In this document: positions 20,716 through 31,171 of the stretch, one piece after another | Layout: every line of letters begins with the position of its first letter | Position numbering within the stretch: the stretch's first letter is position 1 | Source of the DNA: Rhodocyclales bacterium | GTDB lineage: Bacteria; Pseudomonadota; Gammaproteobacteria; Burkholderiales; Rhodocyclaceae | DNA: 64,000 nucleotides | Assembly: GCA_016235025.1 (NCBI GenBank) | Contig: JACRMV010000001.1 | Span: forward strand, 744,001-808,000 | Direction of reading: 5' to 3' | Position numbers and translations under genes: made by a program | Notes under the pieces: model-generated | The model's database searches: none | Told to the model about the DNA's origin: nothing | What the model saw: the letters and a program-made list of their open reading frames with translations, nothing else

Positions 20716-22785
20716 TCAGGCGACGCGCCCGGAATCATGGGCTTCCGCGCCAAATGCCAGGCGCCTGATGCGGAACAACTCATCACGCGCGGCGGCGGCC
20801 GCTTCAAACTCGAGATTCCTGGCATGCTCCTGCATCGCCTTTTCCAGCCGCTTGATTTCGCGCGCCAGATCCTTCTCGCTCATGGCTTCGTAGCGCGCCG
20901 CCTCCTGTGCCGCCTTGAGCTCGGTTACCGCGCTGTCCGCATCGTAAATGCCGTCGATGATGTCCTTGATGCGCTTTTGCACACCGCGCGGAATTATGCC
21001 ATTCGCTTCGTTGTGCGCCACCTGCCTGGCGCGGCGGCGTTCCGTTTCGGCAATCGCGCGCTGCATCGAATCGGTCATCCGGTCCGCATACAGAATCGCC
21101 GTGCCGTGGATATGGCGCGCCGCCCGCCCCATGGTCTGGATCAGCGAACGGGTAGAGCGCAAAAAGCCTTCCTTGTCGGCATCGAGGATCGCCACCAGAG
21201 AAACTTCAGGGATGTCCAGTCCCTCGCGCAGCAGGTTGATGCCGATCAGCACGTCGAACTCGCCAAGGCGCAGGTCGCGGATGATTTCGACCCGCTCCAC
21301 GGTATCGATGTCCGAATGCAGATAGCGTACCTTGATGCCATTGTCGGCCAGATAGTCCGTAAGCTGCTCGGCCAGTCGCTTGGTCAAGGTCGTTACCAGC
21401 ACCCGCTCGCCTACGGCAATGCGCTTTTTGATCTCGGCCAGCAAATCATCCACCTGCGTAGCCGCCGGACGCACCTCCACTACCGGATCGACAAGGCCCG
21501 TCGGCCGCACCAGCTGTTCCACCACCTGCCCCTGATGCGCCTCCTCGTAAACAGAGGGCGTCGCCGAAACGAAAATTGTCTGCGGCATCAGCCGCTCGAA
21601 CTCCTCGAATTTCAGCGGCCGGTTATCCAGCGCTGATGGCAGGCGAAAACCGTAATTCACCAGGTTTTCCTTGCGCGAACGGTCGCCCTTGTACATCGCA
21701 CCCACCTGCGGAATCGCGACATGGGATTCATCGACGAACATCAGTGCATCGGCCGGAAGATAGTCGTACAGCGTCGGCGGCGGCTCGCCCGGCTGGCGCC
21801 CGGACAGATGCCGCGAATAATTTTCGATGCCCTTGCAAAAGCCCAGTTGATCGAGCATTTCCAGATCAAAGCGGGTGCGCTGCTCGATGCGCTGCAACTC
21901 CACCAGCTTCTGCTCGTGCGTGAACGTTTCGACGCGCTCGCGCAGCTCCGCCTTGATCTTCTCGATCGCCCGCAGCACCGTGGCGCGCGGCGTCACATAA
22001 TGGCTCGACGGAAACACCGTAAAGCGTCCCAGCTTTTGCCGGGGATGGCCGGTCAAGGGATCGAACAGCGTCAGCGTCTCGACCTCGTCATCGAACAACA
22101 CGATGCGAACTGCATTTTCGGCATTCTCGGCCGGAAACACGTCGATCACATCACCCCGTACACGGTAGGTGCCGCGCCGGAAATCGGCTTCATTACGCTC
22201 GTACTGCATCTCCGCCAGCCGCCGGATAATCTCGCGCTGCCCGATCTTCTCGCCCTGCTTCAGATGCAGGATCATGCTGTGGTAATCGACCGGGTCGCCG
22301 ATGCCGTAGATCGCCGAAACCGTGCACACGATCACCACATCGCGCCGCTCCAGCAAACTCTTGGTCGCCGAAAGGCGCATCTGCTCGATATGCTCGTTGA
22401 TCGCCGAATCCTTCTCGATGAACAGATCGCGCGATGGCACATAGGCTTCAGGCTGGTAGTAATCGTAGTAGGAAACGAAATACTCCACCGCGTTCTCCGG
22501 AAAGAACTCGCGGAACTCGGAGTACAACTGCGCCGCCAGCGTCTTGTTGGGCGCCAGCACCAGCGCCGGACGCCCCATGCGGGCAATCACGTTGGCCATC
22601 GTGAACGTCTTGCCCGAGCCCGTTACACCCAGCAAAGTCTGGAACGACAATCCATCACCGATACCTTCGGTCAGCAAACGGATCGCCTCCGGCTGATCAC
22701 CGGCCGGAGCAAACGGCTGATGCAGGCGAAACGGACTGCCGGGGAAATTGACCACCTGCCCCTTCAAATCATGAACCTCACCCAC
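20716..22785 (-). CDS. uvrB: Excinuclease ABC subunit B
   Basis: A 689-residue UvrB, full length. It has the Walker [15 protein letters not shown], the beta-hairpin region [15 protein letters not shown], helicase motif VDESHV, the [13 protein letters not shown] segment, and a C-terminal UvrC-interacting helix pair ([25 protein letters not shown]). It verifies lesions in nucleotide excision repair. uvrA and uvrC are not in the window. Confidence 0.98.
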   Translation of the reverse strand: MGEVHDLKGQVVNFPGSPFRLHQPFAPAGDQPEAIRLLTEGIGDGLSFQTLLGVTGSGKTFTMANVIARMGRPALVLAPNKTLAAQLYSEFREFFPENAVEYFVSYYDYYQPEAYVPSRDLFIEKDSAINEHIEQMRLSATKSLLERRDVVIVCTVSAIYGIGDPVDYHSMILHLKQGEKIGQREIIRRLAEMQYERNEADFRRGTYRVRGDVIDVFPAENAENAVRIVLFDDEVETLTLFDPLTGHPRQKLGRFTVFPSSHYVTPRATVLRAIEKIKAELRERVETFTHEQKLVELQRIEQRTRFDLEMLDQLGFCKGIENYSRHLSGRQPGEPPPTLYDYLPADALMFVDESHVAIPQVGAMYKGDRSRKENLVNYGFRLPSALDNRPLKFEEFERLMPQTIFVSATPSVYEEAHQGQVVEQLVRPTGLVDPVVEVRPAATQVDDLLAEIKKRIAVGERVLVTTLTKRLAEQLTDYLADNGIKVRYLHSDIDTVERVEIIRDLRLGEFDVLIGINLLREGLDIPEVSLVAILDADKEGFLRSTRSLIQTMGRAARHIHGTAILYADRMTDSMQRAIAETERRRARQVAHNEANGIIPRGVQKRIKDIIDGIYDADSAVTELKAAQEAARYEAMSEKDLAREIKRLEKAMQEHARNLEFEAAAAARDELFRIRRLAFGAEAHDSGRVA

Positions 22786-22919
22786 GCCTTACCTCATCTC
22801 ATCCAGTGCAATTCGATCAGGAAAACCCACGGCTTGCCGACCAAAACCACCCACTCAATCGGTTATTATTACGCGCTTTGCCAATGGACGGCAGATCGTC
22901 GCAAGATCAACACAAGATC

Positions 22920-22943
22920 GCCGTCTCGCCAGCGCCGACTTTT
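22920..22943 (-). repeat. Interspersed 24-bp repeat copy (perfect) before the aminotransferase gene
   Basis: 24 of 24 bases match the consensus. It ends 26 bases before the ATG at 22970, in the untranslated leader of the aminotransferase gene. Confidence 0.92.
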
Positions 22944-22969
22944 TATCCATTCATTTTTCTGGAGTGCTC

Positions 22970-24175
22970 ATGAGTTCGATTTTTTCCGCCGTTGAAATGG
23001 CCCCGCGCGACCCGATTCTCGGCCTGACCGAAGGCTTCAACGCCGACACCCACGCCACCAAGGTGAACCTCGGCGTCGGGGTGTATTACGACGACAATGG
23101 AAAACTTCCGCTGCTCGGCGCCGTCAAGGCCGCTGAAAAAGCGCGCCTGGAAACCACTCCGCCACGCGGCTACCAGCCCATCGAAGGCCTTGCCGCCTAC
23201 AACCAGGCCGTGCAAACCCTCATCTTCGGCGCTGGTTCCCCCCTGCTGGCCGAAGGCCGCACCGTCACCATCGAAGCCCTTGGCGGCACCGGCGCCCTCA
23301 AGGTCGGCGCCGACTTCCTCAAGCGCCTTTACCCTGACGCCAAGGTCTATATCAGCGACCCGAGCTGGGAAAACCATCGCGCCCTGTTCGAATCGGCCGA
23401 CTTCACCGTCGAAACCTACCCCTACTACGATGCCGCCACGCGCGGCGTGAACTTCGCCGGCATGAAGGCCTGTCTCGAAAGCTTGCCCGCCCACTCCATC
23501 ATCCTGCTCCACGCCTGCTGCCACAATCCGACCGGCGCCGACCTCGACACCGCGCAATGGCAGCAAGTGGTCGATGTCATCCGCGCCAGAAACCTGATCG
23601 CCTTCATTGACATGGCCTACCAGGGCTTCGCCGACGGCATTGAACAGGACGCCATCGCCCCCCGGCTGTTCGCCGCCTCCGGCCTGCAATTCTTCATCTC
23701 CAGCAGCTTTTCAAAATCCTTCTCGCTGTATGGCGAACGTGTCGGCGCCCTGACCCTGGTCACCGCCAGCAAGGACGAAGCCGCGCGCGTGCTCTCGCAA
23801 GTCAAGCGCGTTATCCGCACCAACTACTCGAACCCACCCACCCACGGCGGCGCCATCGTGGCCGCCATCCTGTCGAACCCCGAACTGCGCCAGCAATGGG
23901 AAACCGAGCTTGCTGCCATGCGTGACCGCATCCGCATCATGCGCGTTGCCCTGGTCGACAAACTGAAAGCCCATGGCGTCGCTCAGGATTTCTCTTTTGT
24001 CATCAAGCAACGCGGCATGTTTTCCTACACCGGCCTTACGGCGCAACACGTCGAGCAACTGAAGAATGACTTTGGCATCTATGCCGTCAGCACCGGTCGC
24101 ATCTGCCTGGCCGCCCTGAACAGCAAGAACATCGACTACGTCGCCACCGCCATCGCCACGGTGCTGAAGAAGTAA
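22970..24175 (+). CDS. tyrB: Aromatic/aspartate aminotransferase (class I, PLP)
   Basis: A 401-residue class I aminotransferase starting MSSIFSAVEMAPRDPILGLTEGF, close to E. coli AspC/TyrB. Landmarks: NLGVGVYYDDNGKLPLL, ISDPSWENHRALFESA, HACCHNPTGADL, and the PLP-lysine segment SSSFSKSFSLYGERVGAL. It transfers amino groups between aspartate or aromatic amino acids and 2-oxoglutarate. The AspC versus TyrB assignment is uncertain. ATG 22970 is preferred over GTG 22964 because GGAG lies just upstream. Confidence 0.9.
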   Translation: MSSIFSAVEMAPRDPILGLTEGFNADTHATKVNLGVGVYYDDNGKLPLLGAVKAAEKARLETTPPRGYQPIEGLAAYNQAVQTLIFGAGSPLLAEGRTVTIEALGGTGALKVGADFLKRLYPDAKVYISDPSWENHRALFESADFTVETYPYYDAATRGVNFAGMKACLESLPAHSIILLHACCHNPTGADLDTAQWQQVVDVIRARNLIAFIDMAYQGFADGIEQDAIAPRLFAASGLQFFISSSFSKSFSLYGERVGALTLVTASKDEAARVLSQVKRVIRTNYSNPPTHGGAIVAAILSNPELRQQWETELAAMRDRIRIMRVALVDKLKAHGVAQDFSFVIKQRGMFSYTGLTAQHVEQLKNDFGIYAVSTGRICLAALNSKNIDYVATAIATVLKK

Positions 24176-24195
24176 GTAAACCGGCAACAAACCTG

Positions 24196-24224
24196 TTGCG
24201 AGCCAAAAGGCGGCCGGCTATAAT
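24196..24224 (+). promoter_or_regulatory. Promoter of tRNA-Asn
   Basis: TTGCGA (-35, 24196-24201), a 17-base spacer, and a perfect TATAAT (-10, 24219-24224) lie 24 bases before the tRNA. The region after the -10 is GC-rich, as in stringently controlled promoters. Confidence 0.8.
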
Positions 24225-24248
24225 TCGCGCCTCTTGCAGCAATGCAAT

Positions 24249-24324
24249 TCCTCGATAGCTCAGTCGGTAGAGCGCCGGACTGTTAATCCGTAGGTCCCTG
24301 GTTCGAGCCCAGGTCGAGGAGCCA
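24249..24324 (+). tRNA. tRNA-Asn (anticodon GTT)
   Basis: A 76-base tRNA with encoded CCA. The acceptor stem TCCTCGA pairs with TCGAGGA, the anticodon GTT is at 24282-24284 in loop CTGTTAA, and the T loop contains GTTCGAGCC. Closely similar to E. coli tRNA-Asn. It decodes AAC and AAU. Confidence 0.97.
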
Positions 24325-24332
24325 GTAATACC

Positions 24333-24368
24333 AAGGGTCTAGCCAAAAAAGCTAGGCCCTTATCTTTT
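24333..24368 (+). terminator. Intrinsic terminator after tRNA-Asn
   Basis: A stem AAGGGTCTAGC with GCTAGGCCCTT (one mismatch), a CAAAAAA loop, and an ATCTTTT tail, starting 8 bases after the tRNA. Confidence 0.82.
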
Positions 24369-24613
24369 GCTTCTGTTCCGTTCCGTAGAGAAAATGTAAG
24401 GAACTGAACCACGCTACAACCGCCTCAAACATCCTGCGTCTGCTACCTTTTGCAGCACTATCTACGCCCCTCACCTCTGCTCACAGTAGCAACGGAATCG
24501 GTTAGGATTACCATGTGAATGGCAGGGACCTCGGCAGCCTCCCTGTAGGACAGACGTGTTTCAGCGTCCAAGGTCTGCTCCAATCGGTTTCCCGATCCGA
24601 GGGAGTATTGGAC

Positions 24614-25975
24614 ATGTCAAATCACAAACCCAATTTTGGTCCGGCTCCAACTGCTCCGGCTGCGGTGTCGTTTACCGAAGCATTTCGCTTCTGGCTCAAG
24701 CTCGGTTTTATCAGCTTCGGCGGACCGGCCGGACAGATTGCCATCATGCACCAGGAACTGGTGGAGAATCGTCGCTGGATTTCCGAACGGCGTTTCCTGC
24801 ATGCCCTCAATTACTGCATGGTGCTGCCTGGCCCGGAAGCCCAGCAACTGGCGACTTATATCGGCTGGCTAATGCATCGCACCCGTGGTGGCATCATCGC
24901 CGGAGTCTTGTTCATCCTTCCTTCCCTGTTCATCCTGATCGCCCTGTCCTGGGTCTATATTGCCTTTGGTGATGCGCCACTGGTAAGCGGGTTGTTTTAT
25001 GGCATCAAGCCAGCCATTACCGCAATCGTCGTCCAGGCCGCACACCGCATCGGCTCGCGCGCCTTGCAAAACAACCTCCTGTGGGCCGTGGCAGCAGCTT
25101 CCTTTGTCGCCATATTCGCTCTCGACGTGCCCTTTCCCGCCATCATCGCTAGCGCCGCCTTGATTGGCTATATCGGCGGGTGCCTGGTTCCCGACAAGTT
25201 CAAGGCCGGCAACGGCTACAACAAAGCCAGCAAATCATTCGGCCCAGCGCTCATCGATGACGATACCCCGACACCCGAGCATGCCTTGTTCAAATGGCGA
25301 CGCCTGCTTGAGGTTGCCATCATCGGCGGCTTGTTGTGGTCGATTCCCATGGGACTGCTGGCGGCCACCTGCGGCTGGAACCATACCCTGACACAGATGG
25401 GCTGGTTCTTCACCAAGGCGGCACTGCTGACTTTCGGTGGCGCCTACGCGGTACTGCCTTACGTCTACCAAGGTGCGGTCGGACACTATGGGTGGCTCAC
25501 CCCAACACAGATGATCGACGGGTTGGCGCTAGGCGAAACCACACCTGGACCACTGATCATGGTGGTCGCTTTCGTCGGCTTCGTGGGTGGCTATGTCAAG
25601 GCACTCTTCGGCCCGGACAGCCTGTTTCTCGCTGGGGCAGTGGCGGCCTCGCTGGTGACCTGGTTTACCTTCCTGCCCTCCTTCATTTTCATTCTGAGCG
25701 GCGGCCCCCTGATCGAAACGACCCACAACGACCTCAAGTTCACTGCGCCGCTTACTGCCATCACCGCTGCGGTAGTCGGCGTAATCCTGAATCTGGCCTT
25801 GTTCTTTGGCTACCATGTGCTGTGGCCCAAGGGCTTTGCCGGCAGCCTCGACTGGGTTTCAGCCGTAATCGCACTGGGCGCGGCAATCGCGCTGTTTCGT
25901 TTCAAACACAACGTAACCCATGTCATCGCGACTTGCGCGGTGCTGGGACTGCTGATCAAAGTAGGGCTCGCATGA
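24614..25975 (+). CDS. chrA: Chromate transporter ChrA (two CHR domains)
   Basis: A membrane protein of about 453 residues with two tandem CHR domains. The first contains FWLKLGFISFGGPAGQIAIMHQELVENRRW, the second FFTKAALLTFGGAYAVLPYVYQ and GETTPGPLIMVVAFVGFVGGY. The family exports chromate. ATG 24614 has GGGAG upstream and starts MSNHKPNFGPAP; the frame extends 33 codons further without an RBS. It stands alone downstream of tRNA-Asn, separated by about 240 bases with no other gene, a position often used by acquired genes. No integrase or att repeats are visible. Confidence 0.92.
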   Translation: MSNHKPNFGPAPTAPAAVSFTEAFRFWLKLGFISFGGPAGQIAIMHQELVENRRWISERRFLHALNYCMVLPGPEAQQLATYIGWLMHRTRGGIIAGVLFILPSLFILIALSWVYIAFGDAPLVSGLFYGIKPAITAIVVQAAHRIGSRALQNNLLWAVAAASFVAIFALDVPFPAIIASAALIGYIGGCLVPDKFKAGNGYNKASKSFGPALIDDDTPTPEHALFKWRRLLEVAIIGGLLWSIPMGLLAATCGWNHTLTQMGWFFTKAALLTFGGAYAVLPYVYQGAVGHYGWLTPTQMIDGLALGETTPGPLIMVVAFVGFVGGYVKALFGPDSLFLAGAVAASLVTWFTFLPSFIFILSGGPLIETTHNDLKFTAPLTAITAAVVGVILNLALFFGYHVLWPKGFAGSLDWVSAVIALGAAIALFRFKHNVTHVIATCAVLGLLIKVGLA

Positions 25976-26030
25976 ACACACCCGCCTCCCCGTCACAGGC
26001 AGGTTTCATCGCTCATGCTGTGGCCAGATT

Positions 26031-27236
26031 TCAGAACCGCTCGAAAATCCCCGCCGCGCCCATGCCGGTGCCGACGCACATCGTCACCATGCCATAGCGG
26101 CCGCCGGTGCGCTGGAGTCCATGCAGCACGGTCGCGGTGCGGATGGCGCCGGTGGCGCCGAGCGGATGGCCGAGGGCAATCGCCCCGCCCAGCGGATTCA
26201 CCTTCTCCGGATTCAATCCCAACTCGCGCATCACCGCCAGCGACTGGGCGGCAAAGGCTTCGTTAAGTTCAATCCAGTCCAGGCTATCCTGAGCAAGGCC
26301 GGTTTGCTGCAACACTTTCGGAATCGCCGCGATCGGGCCGATACCCATGATTTCCGGCGCCACGCCGGCGACGGCAAAACCGACGAAGCGCGCCAGCGGC
26401 GTCAGGTTATGCTCCTTCAATACACGTTCCGAAACCAGCAGCACGGCGCCCGCACCATCCGACATCTGCGAGGAATTGCCGGCTGTCACCGAACCGCGGG
26501 CATGGAACACCGGCTTCAACTTTGCCAGCTTGTCGAGCGTCGAATCCGGACGCGGCCCTTCGTCGGTATCCGCCACGCGTTCGCGAATCCGCACCGTGCC
26601 GGTCGCCAGGTCAGGCAGATGCTCGCGAATCGGATAGGGCGAGATTTCCGCCTTGAAATGCCCGGCGGCAATCGCCGCGCAGGCTTTCTGATGGGAAGCC
26701 AGGGCGAACGCATCCTGATCTTCGCGGCTGATCTTCCACTGGCTCGCCACGTTCTCGGCGGTCAGTCCCATGCCGTAGGCAATGCCGAGATTCTCCTCTT
26801 TCGTGAACACCTCCGGATTGATCGCCAGCTTGTTGCCCGTCATCTGCGGCATTACGCTCATCGACTCGGTGCCGGCGGCAATCATCACATCGGCCAGGCC
26901 CAGCCGGATCTGGTCGGCCGCATTCGCCACCGCCTGCAAGCCCGAGGAGCAGAAGCGATTGATGGTAATGCCCGGCACGGTATTTGGCAGGCCGGCGAGC
27001 AGCAGGCCGATACGGGCGACATTCATGCCCTGTTCCGCTTCCGGCATGGCGCAGCCGACGATGACATCGCCGATGCGCGCCGGATCGATACCGGGTACCT
27101 GCGCCATCACCGACCGGATCGCATGCGCGAGCATGTCGTCCGGCCGCACATTCCTGAACATGCCATTGCGTCGCGCCACGGGCAGCCGGGTCGCGGCGAC
27201 GATGTAGGCCTCCTGAATCTGTCTTGTCGTAGTCAT
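26031..27236 (-). CDS. fadA: Acetyl-CoA C-acyltransferase (thiolase, FadA-type)
   Basis: A 401-residue thiolase with the nucleophilic cysteine in [18 protein letters not shown], the [11 protein letters not shown] segment, the [17 protein letters not shown] active-site His region and the C-terminal [14 protein letters not shown] cysteine. It catalyses the last step of beta-oxidation, releasing acetyl-CoA. It lies 13 bases after the multifunctional FadB-like gene, in one minus-strand operon. Confidence 0.94.
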   Translation of the reverse strand: MTTTRQIQEAYIVAATRLPVARRNGMFRNVRPDDMLAHAIRSVMAQVPGIDPARIGDVIVGCAMPEAEQGMNVARIGLLLAGLPNTVPGITINRFCSSGLQAVANAADQIRLGLADVMIAAGTESMSVMPQMTGNKLAINPEVFTKEENLGIAYGMGLTAENVASQWKISREDQDAFALASHQKACAAIAAGHFKAEISPYPIREHLPDLATGTVRIRERVADTDEGPRPDSTLDKLAKLKPVFHARGSVTAGNSSQMSDGAGAVLLVSERVLKEHNLTPLARFVGFAVAGVAPEIMGIGPIAAIPKVLQQTGLAQDSLDWIELNEAFAAQSLAVMRELGLNPEKVNPLGGAIALGHPLGATGAIRTATVLHGLQRTGGRYGMVTMCVGTGMGAAGIFERF

Positions 27237-27249
27237 GTCTCTGGCTTTC

Positions 27250-29649
27250 TCAATTGCGCAAGGGTTTGCCGGTTTCCATCATCTGCGCGATCCGTGCCTG
27301 CGTTTCCGGCGTTCGCAACAGCGCCATGAATTCCCGTCGCTCGACCGTCAGCAGCCAGTCCTCATCGACGCGGCTGCCGGCCTCCACTTCACCACCGCAC
27401 AGCGCTACCGCCGCCGCCCGGGCAACCTTGTAGTCATGCGCGGAAATCATCGCGCCGGCCTTCATGTTGGTCAGCATCATCTCGAAATTGGCGATGCCGC
27501 CGCGGCCGGCCACCGGGATGCCGCGCGCCCTCAATGGCGGCGCGTAACCGGCTTCGGCCAGCGCGCGCGCTTCCTTGAGCGCCACATGCAGTAATTCATG
27601 GGGATTGAAAATTACCGTATCGGAAGCCCGCGCAAAACCGTAGTCGACGGCCTCCAGTGCGCTCTTGCCCACCTTGGCCAGCGCAATCGTCTGGAATACC
27701 GGCTGCAGGAAATTCATCAGCTCGCCAGGCGTCGCCGACTGCGCCGCCCATTCCGCCGCGCGCAAGGCGAATTCCTTGCAGCCGCCGCCCCCGGGAATCA
27801 GGCCGACGCCGGCCTCGACCAGGCCAATATAGCTTTCCAGCGCCAGCACGCGTTTTGTCGCATGCATCGCGAATTCGCAACCGCCGCCGAGCGCCATGCC
27901 CTGCACCGCCGCCACCACCGGAATCTGGGCATACTTCAGCGACATCGTGGCCTGCTGGAACCGCTCTATCATCTTTTCCAGCAGGTCGAACTGGCCTGCG
28001 GCGCAGGCCGCGCTGATCTGCTTCAGATTGGCGCCGACCGCAAACGGCGCCTCATGCCACAGCACTACACCGTCAAGCGTCCGTTCCGCCTGGGCGATGG
28101 CAGCCAGCACGCCATCGAGCACCTCGTCGCCAATCGCATGCATCTTCGACTTGAACGACAGGATGCCGATGCCGGCGTCAACTTCCGGCAGCCGCCACAA
28201 GCGCACACCATCGTTCTCGAACAGTGTCTCTCCCGATTTTTCCGGCAGCCGTGCCGTCTCGCCAAGCACACTTTCCGGGAACAACTGGCGTTGATACACA
28301 GGCAACGCGGAACGTGAAGCATAGGTATTGCGGGATGCTGCCCACGAGCCTTGCGGCGCATGCACGCCCATCCGCCCAGTCTCTAGTACCCAGGCAGGCA
28401 AGGGCGCAGTACTCATCGCCTTGCCGGCCGCGATATCCGCATCGATCGCCGCCGCAATCACCGGCCATCCGGCCGCCTGCCAGGTCTCGAATGGCCCCTG
28501 TGCCCAGCCAAACCCCCAGCGCATCGCCAGATCGAGATCGCGGGCATTGTCGGCAATGTGTTCCAACTGCACCGCACAGTAATGGAACACATCGCGGAAG
28601 ATGGCCCAGAGGAACTGCGCCTGCGGATGGTTCGAAGCCTTCAGCGCGGCGAACTTCTCGGCCGGATTCCTGATCTTGAGCAACTCCTCGAGTTCGGCGG
28701 CGACTTCTCCCCTGGCTATGCGGTAGTCCCGCAGCCCCAGGTCCAGCACCTGGATTTCCTTGCCCTGCTTGCGAAAAATTCCGCAGCGGGTCTTCTGCCC
28801 CAGCGCACCCTGCCCGATCAGCGCGGCAAGCCATGGCGGGACGGCAAAATGCGCATGCCACGGATCATCCGGCAAGGTCTCCTGCATGGTCCGGATGACA
28901 TGCGCCAGCGTATCCAGCCCGACCACATCGGCCGTGCGGTAGGTGGCGCTCTTCGGCCGGCCAATCTTGGGACCGGTCAGCGCATCGACCTCGTCGAAGC
29001 TCAGACCAAAGACGGCGGTATGGTGCATCACCGCCAGAATTGAAAATACGCCGACGCGATTGGCGACAAAATTCGGCGTATCCAAAGCGCGAATCACACC
29101 CTTGCCCAGCCGCGAGGTGAGCCAGGTTTCCAGCGCATCCAGCATGCCGGCATCGCTGCTGCGGGTAGGGATGATCTCGACCAGCGTCATGTAACGCGGT
29201 GGATTGAAAAAATGGATGCCGCAGAAATGCGGTCGCACGGCCTCCGGCAATCCCTCGGCCAGTGCATTGATCGACAGGCCCGAGGTATTCGATGCGAGAA
29301 CGGCTGTGCTCGAAAGGTGCGGCGCGATCCGGGCGTAGAGATCGTGTTTCCAGTCCATCCGTTCGGCAATCGCCTCGATCACCAGATCACACCCGGCCAG
29401 CAGCGGCAGGTGTTCGTCATAGTTCGCGGCATCGATGAACTGTGCCCGGCCGGCGCTCGCCAGCGGCGCCGGTTCCAGTTTCTTCAGGCCATCGAGGGCT
29501 TTGTTCACCACGCCGTTCTTGTCACCGTCCTTCGCCGGCAGGTCGAACAGCAACACCGGCACATCGGCATTCGCCAAGTGCGCCGCGATCTGCGCTCCCA
29601 TCACGCCGGCTCCCAGCACGGCGGCCTTTTTCACAATCAGTTTGTTCAA
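27250..29649 (-). CDS. 3-hydroxyacyl-CoA dehydrogenase/enoyl-CoA hydratase, two-domain protein
   Basis: A 799-residue fusion. The N-terminal 3-hydroxyacyl-CoA dehydrogenase starts with the NAD-binding AAVLGAGVMGAQIAAHLANADVPVLLFD and has CGIHFFNPPRYMTLVEIIP and a second helical domain. The C-terminal enoyl-CoA hydratase/isomerase part contains VVAAVQGMALGGGCEFAMHATKRVLA. The domain order is the reverse of E. coli FadB and matches FadN-type proteins. It performs hydration and oxidation of enoyl-CoA with the adjacent thiolase. Confidence 0.94.
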   Translation of the reverse strand: MNKLIVKKAAVLGAGVMGAQIAAHLANADVPVLLFDLPAKDGDKNGVVNKALDGLKKLEPAPLASAGRAQFIDAANYDEHLPLLAGCDLVIEAIAERMDWKHDLYARIAPHLSSTAVLASNTSGLSINALAEGLPEAVRPHFCGIHFFNPPRYMTLVEIIPTRSSDAGMLDALETWLTSRLGKGVIRALDTPNFVANRVGVFSILAVMHHTAVFGLSFDEVDALTGPKIGRPKSATYRTADVVGLDTLAHVIRTMQETLPDDPWHAHFAVPPWLAALIGQGALGQKTRCGIFRKQGKEIQVLDLGLRDYRIARGEVAAELEELLKIRNPAEKFAALKASNHPQAQFLWAIFRDVFHYCAVQLEHIADNARDLDLAMRWGFGWAQGPFETWQAAGWPVIAAAIDADIAAGKAMSTAPLPAWVLETGRMGVHAPQGSWAASRNTYASRSALPVYQRQLFPESVLGETARLPEKSGETLFENDGVRLWRLPEVDAGIGILSFKSKMHAIGDEVLDGVLAAIAQAERTLDGVVLWHEAPFAVGANLKQISAACAAGQFDLLEKMIERFQQATMSLKYAQIPVVAAVQGMALGGGCEFAMHATKRVLALESYIGLVEAGVGLIPGGGGCKEFALRAAEWAAQSATPGELMNFLQPVFQTIALAKVGKSALEAVDYGFARASDTVIFNPHELLHVALKEARALAEAGYAPPLRARGIPVAGRGGIANFEMMLTNMKAGAMISAHDYKVARAAAVALCGGEVEAGSRVDEDWLLTVERREFMALLRTPETQARIAQMMETGKPLRN

Positions 29650-29687
29650 GTGCTGCTCCTTTCAATGCGTTGCATCCATCCTGCGGG

Positions 29688-31085
29688 TCAAAGGTTATGG
29701 GTATATTGCACCGCAAGGATATCCACCGCATTCGAATATGTGCCATCAAGCAAGCCTTTCGATGCGGTATCGGCGCCTTGTCCGTTGTTTAAAATCGTGG
29801 AATCACGGACGAAGAGATGCGAATAACCGACGTCGATCACACCCGTTTTCGAGAGCTTGTATTGCGCCCCGAACGAGAGCCACCAGCGATTGTTGTCCGG
29901 CAGTCGCGGCGTGCGGTAGTTGTCCTTGTCCACCGGCGACTGGTCATACGCGGTACCCATGCGCAGCTTCAAGGCATCGCTGTACTGGTAATTGGCACCG
30001 AGGGCAACGCGCCAGGTATTGCGCCAGTTTTCCTGGGTATGACTGAGCGTCGTGCCGGTCAGGGCGCCATCGGTGCGTACCGCATCGAGTTTTGGAATCT
30101 TGGCCCAGCCGGTCCACGACAGGTCGCCCAGCAGTTCCCAGCGGTCGTTGAGCTTGTGCTCGCCGCTGAAAATCCAGGTATCCGGCAATTTGACATCCAG
30201 CTTGATTCCGCCGTTGTACAGACCTCCGGCAATGACAGCATTGGCCGGCACGTTCAGGCCTCCGGCTGTCGTCACCGTCGGGTTCTGGAATGCCGCCCGT
30301 CCCGTGACCGTGTATTTGATCGCCGAACGATAGGACAGGCCGAGGCGCGTCGCGTCCGACACCTGGAACATCGCGCCGAGGTTGTAGCCCCAGCCGGTAT
30401 CGTCGCCTTTCAGCTCAACAGAGGATTCATAGTTGTTCAAAGCACCACCGCCACATGCCGCAGCACCGCCTGGCGCCGATAAGAACGCAATATTGCTGCA
30501 CACCACCCCCCCGGCATTCGCCGCACTGGTCAACCGCGCTTTAAGCCGCTGCCAGCTGACGCCGGCACCGAGGGAAACCCTGTCATTCACTTTAAAGGCC
30601 AGCGTCGGGTTGATGTTGAGGGTTTTGACGTCCGAGGTCACGCCATGGAAACGCCCCACCCAGTTGCTGTCGTACTCGGTTTTCAGGCCGAACGGCGCAT
30701 TGATGCCGAGACCAACCGACCACTGTGGATTCAAGGGCATCGAGAAGTACAGGCTGGGGACAAAGGCCAGGCCACCAACCTGCCCGCCATTGCCGCCCTG
30801 ACCTGTAATCAGTGCCGGATTGGTGCTGTTGCGGTTGGAAAACCGGCTGTCGACATCGATCGCATTGACCGCTGCCACAACCTGCATGCCGGGCAGATAC
30901 GTCAGGCCGGCAGGGTTGAAATAGATCGTACTGGCGTCCGCGGCGACCGCGGCCGAGCCGGCATACGCATTGCCCAGGCCACTGGCATTCTGCTCCAGCA
31001 ACTGAAGCCCTGCCGCACCGGCCGATCCGGCAAATGCGGCCATCAAAAGCACCGGTATCAGGCGCTGAGAATTATATTTTTTCAT
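29688..31085 (-). CDS. fadL: Outer-membrane long-chain fatty acid transporter, FadL family
   Basis: A protein of about 465 residues with a signal peptide (MKKYNSQRLIPVLLMAAFAGSAGA) and the FadL signature NASGLGNAYAGSAAVAADASTIYFNPAGL. It has NPQWSVGLGINAPFGLKTEY and a beta-barrel with alternating residues to the C-terminus (DVGYSHLF...AVQYTHNL). It imports hydrophobic substrates across the outer membrane. Start 31085 is chosen because the signal peptide begins there; an upstream in-frame ATG adds 14 non-signal residues. It sits between fadE and the FadB-like gene. Confidence 0.93.
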   Translation of the reverse strand: MKKYNSQRLIPVLLMAAFAGSAGAAGLQLLEQNASGLGNAYAGSAAVAADASTIYFNPAGLTYLPGMQVVAAVNAIDVDSRFSNRNSTNPALITGQGGNGGQVGGLAFVPSLYFSMPLNPQWSVGLGINAPFGLKTEYDSNWVGRFHGVTSDVKTLNINPTLAFKVNDRVSLGAGVSWQRLKARLTSAANAGGVVCSNIAFLSAPGGAAACGGGALNNYESSVELKGDDTGWGYNLGAMFQVSDATRLGLSYRSAIKYTVTGRAAFQNPTVTTAGGLNVPANAVIAGGLYNGGIKLDVKLPDTWIFSGEHKLNDRWELLGDLSWTGWAKIPKLDAVRTDGALTGTTLSHTQENWRNTWRVALGANYQYSDALKLRMGTAYDQSPVDKDNYRTPRLPDNNRWWLSFGAQYKLSKTGVIDVGYSHLFVRDSTILNNGQGADTASKGLLDGTYSNAVDILAVQYTHNL

Positions 31086-31171
31086 TGTCCCTTTTTTATT
31101 GTTCACGTTCCGGAACCATCCCTGCACGCCGTTACACCGGTCATTTCACCACAACACGGTGCCATTTGCCG

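Noticed and set aside
24183-24199. GCAACA/TGTTGC hairpin as the terminator of the aminotransferase gene
   Set aside because: No T tract follows, and the second arm overlaps the -35 of the tRNA promoter.
24325-24613. tRNA-Asn as an integration site for an island carrying chrA
   Set aside because: No integrase, no repeat of the tRNA 3' end in the window, and no other mobile genes nearby.
26121-27329. 402-codon plus-strand frame opposite the thiolase
   Set aside because: Composition (His/Arg/Gly-rich) is typical of an antisense frame, and the opposite strand encodes a complete thiolase.
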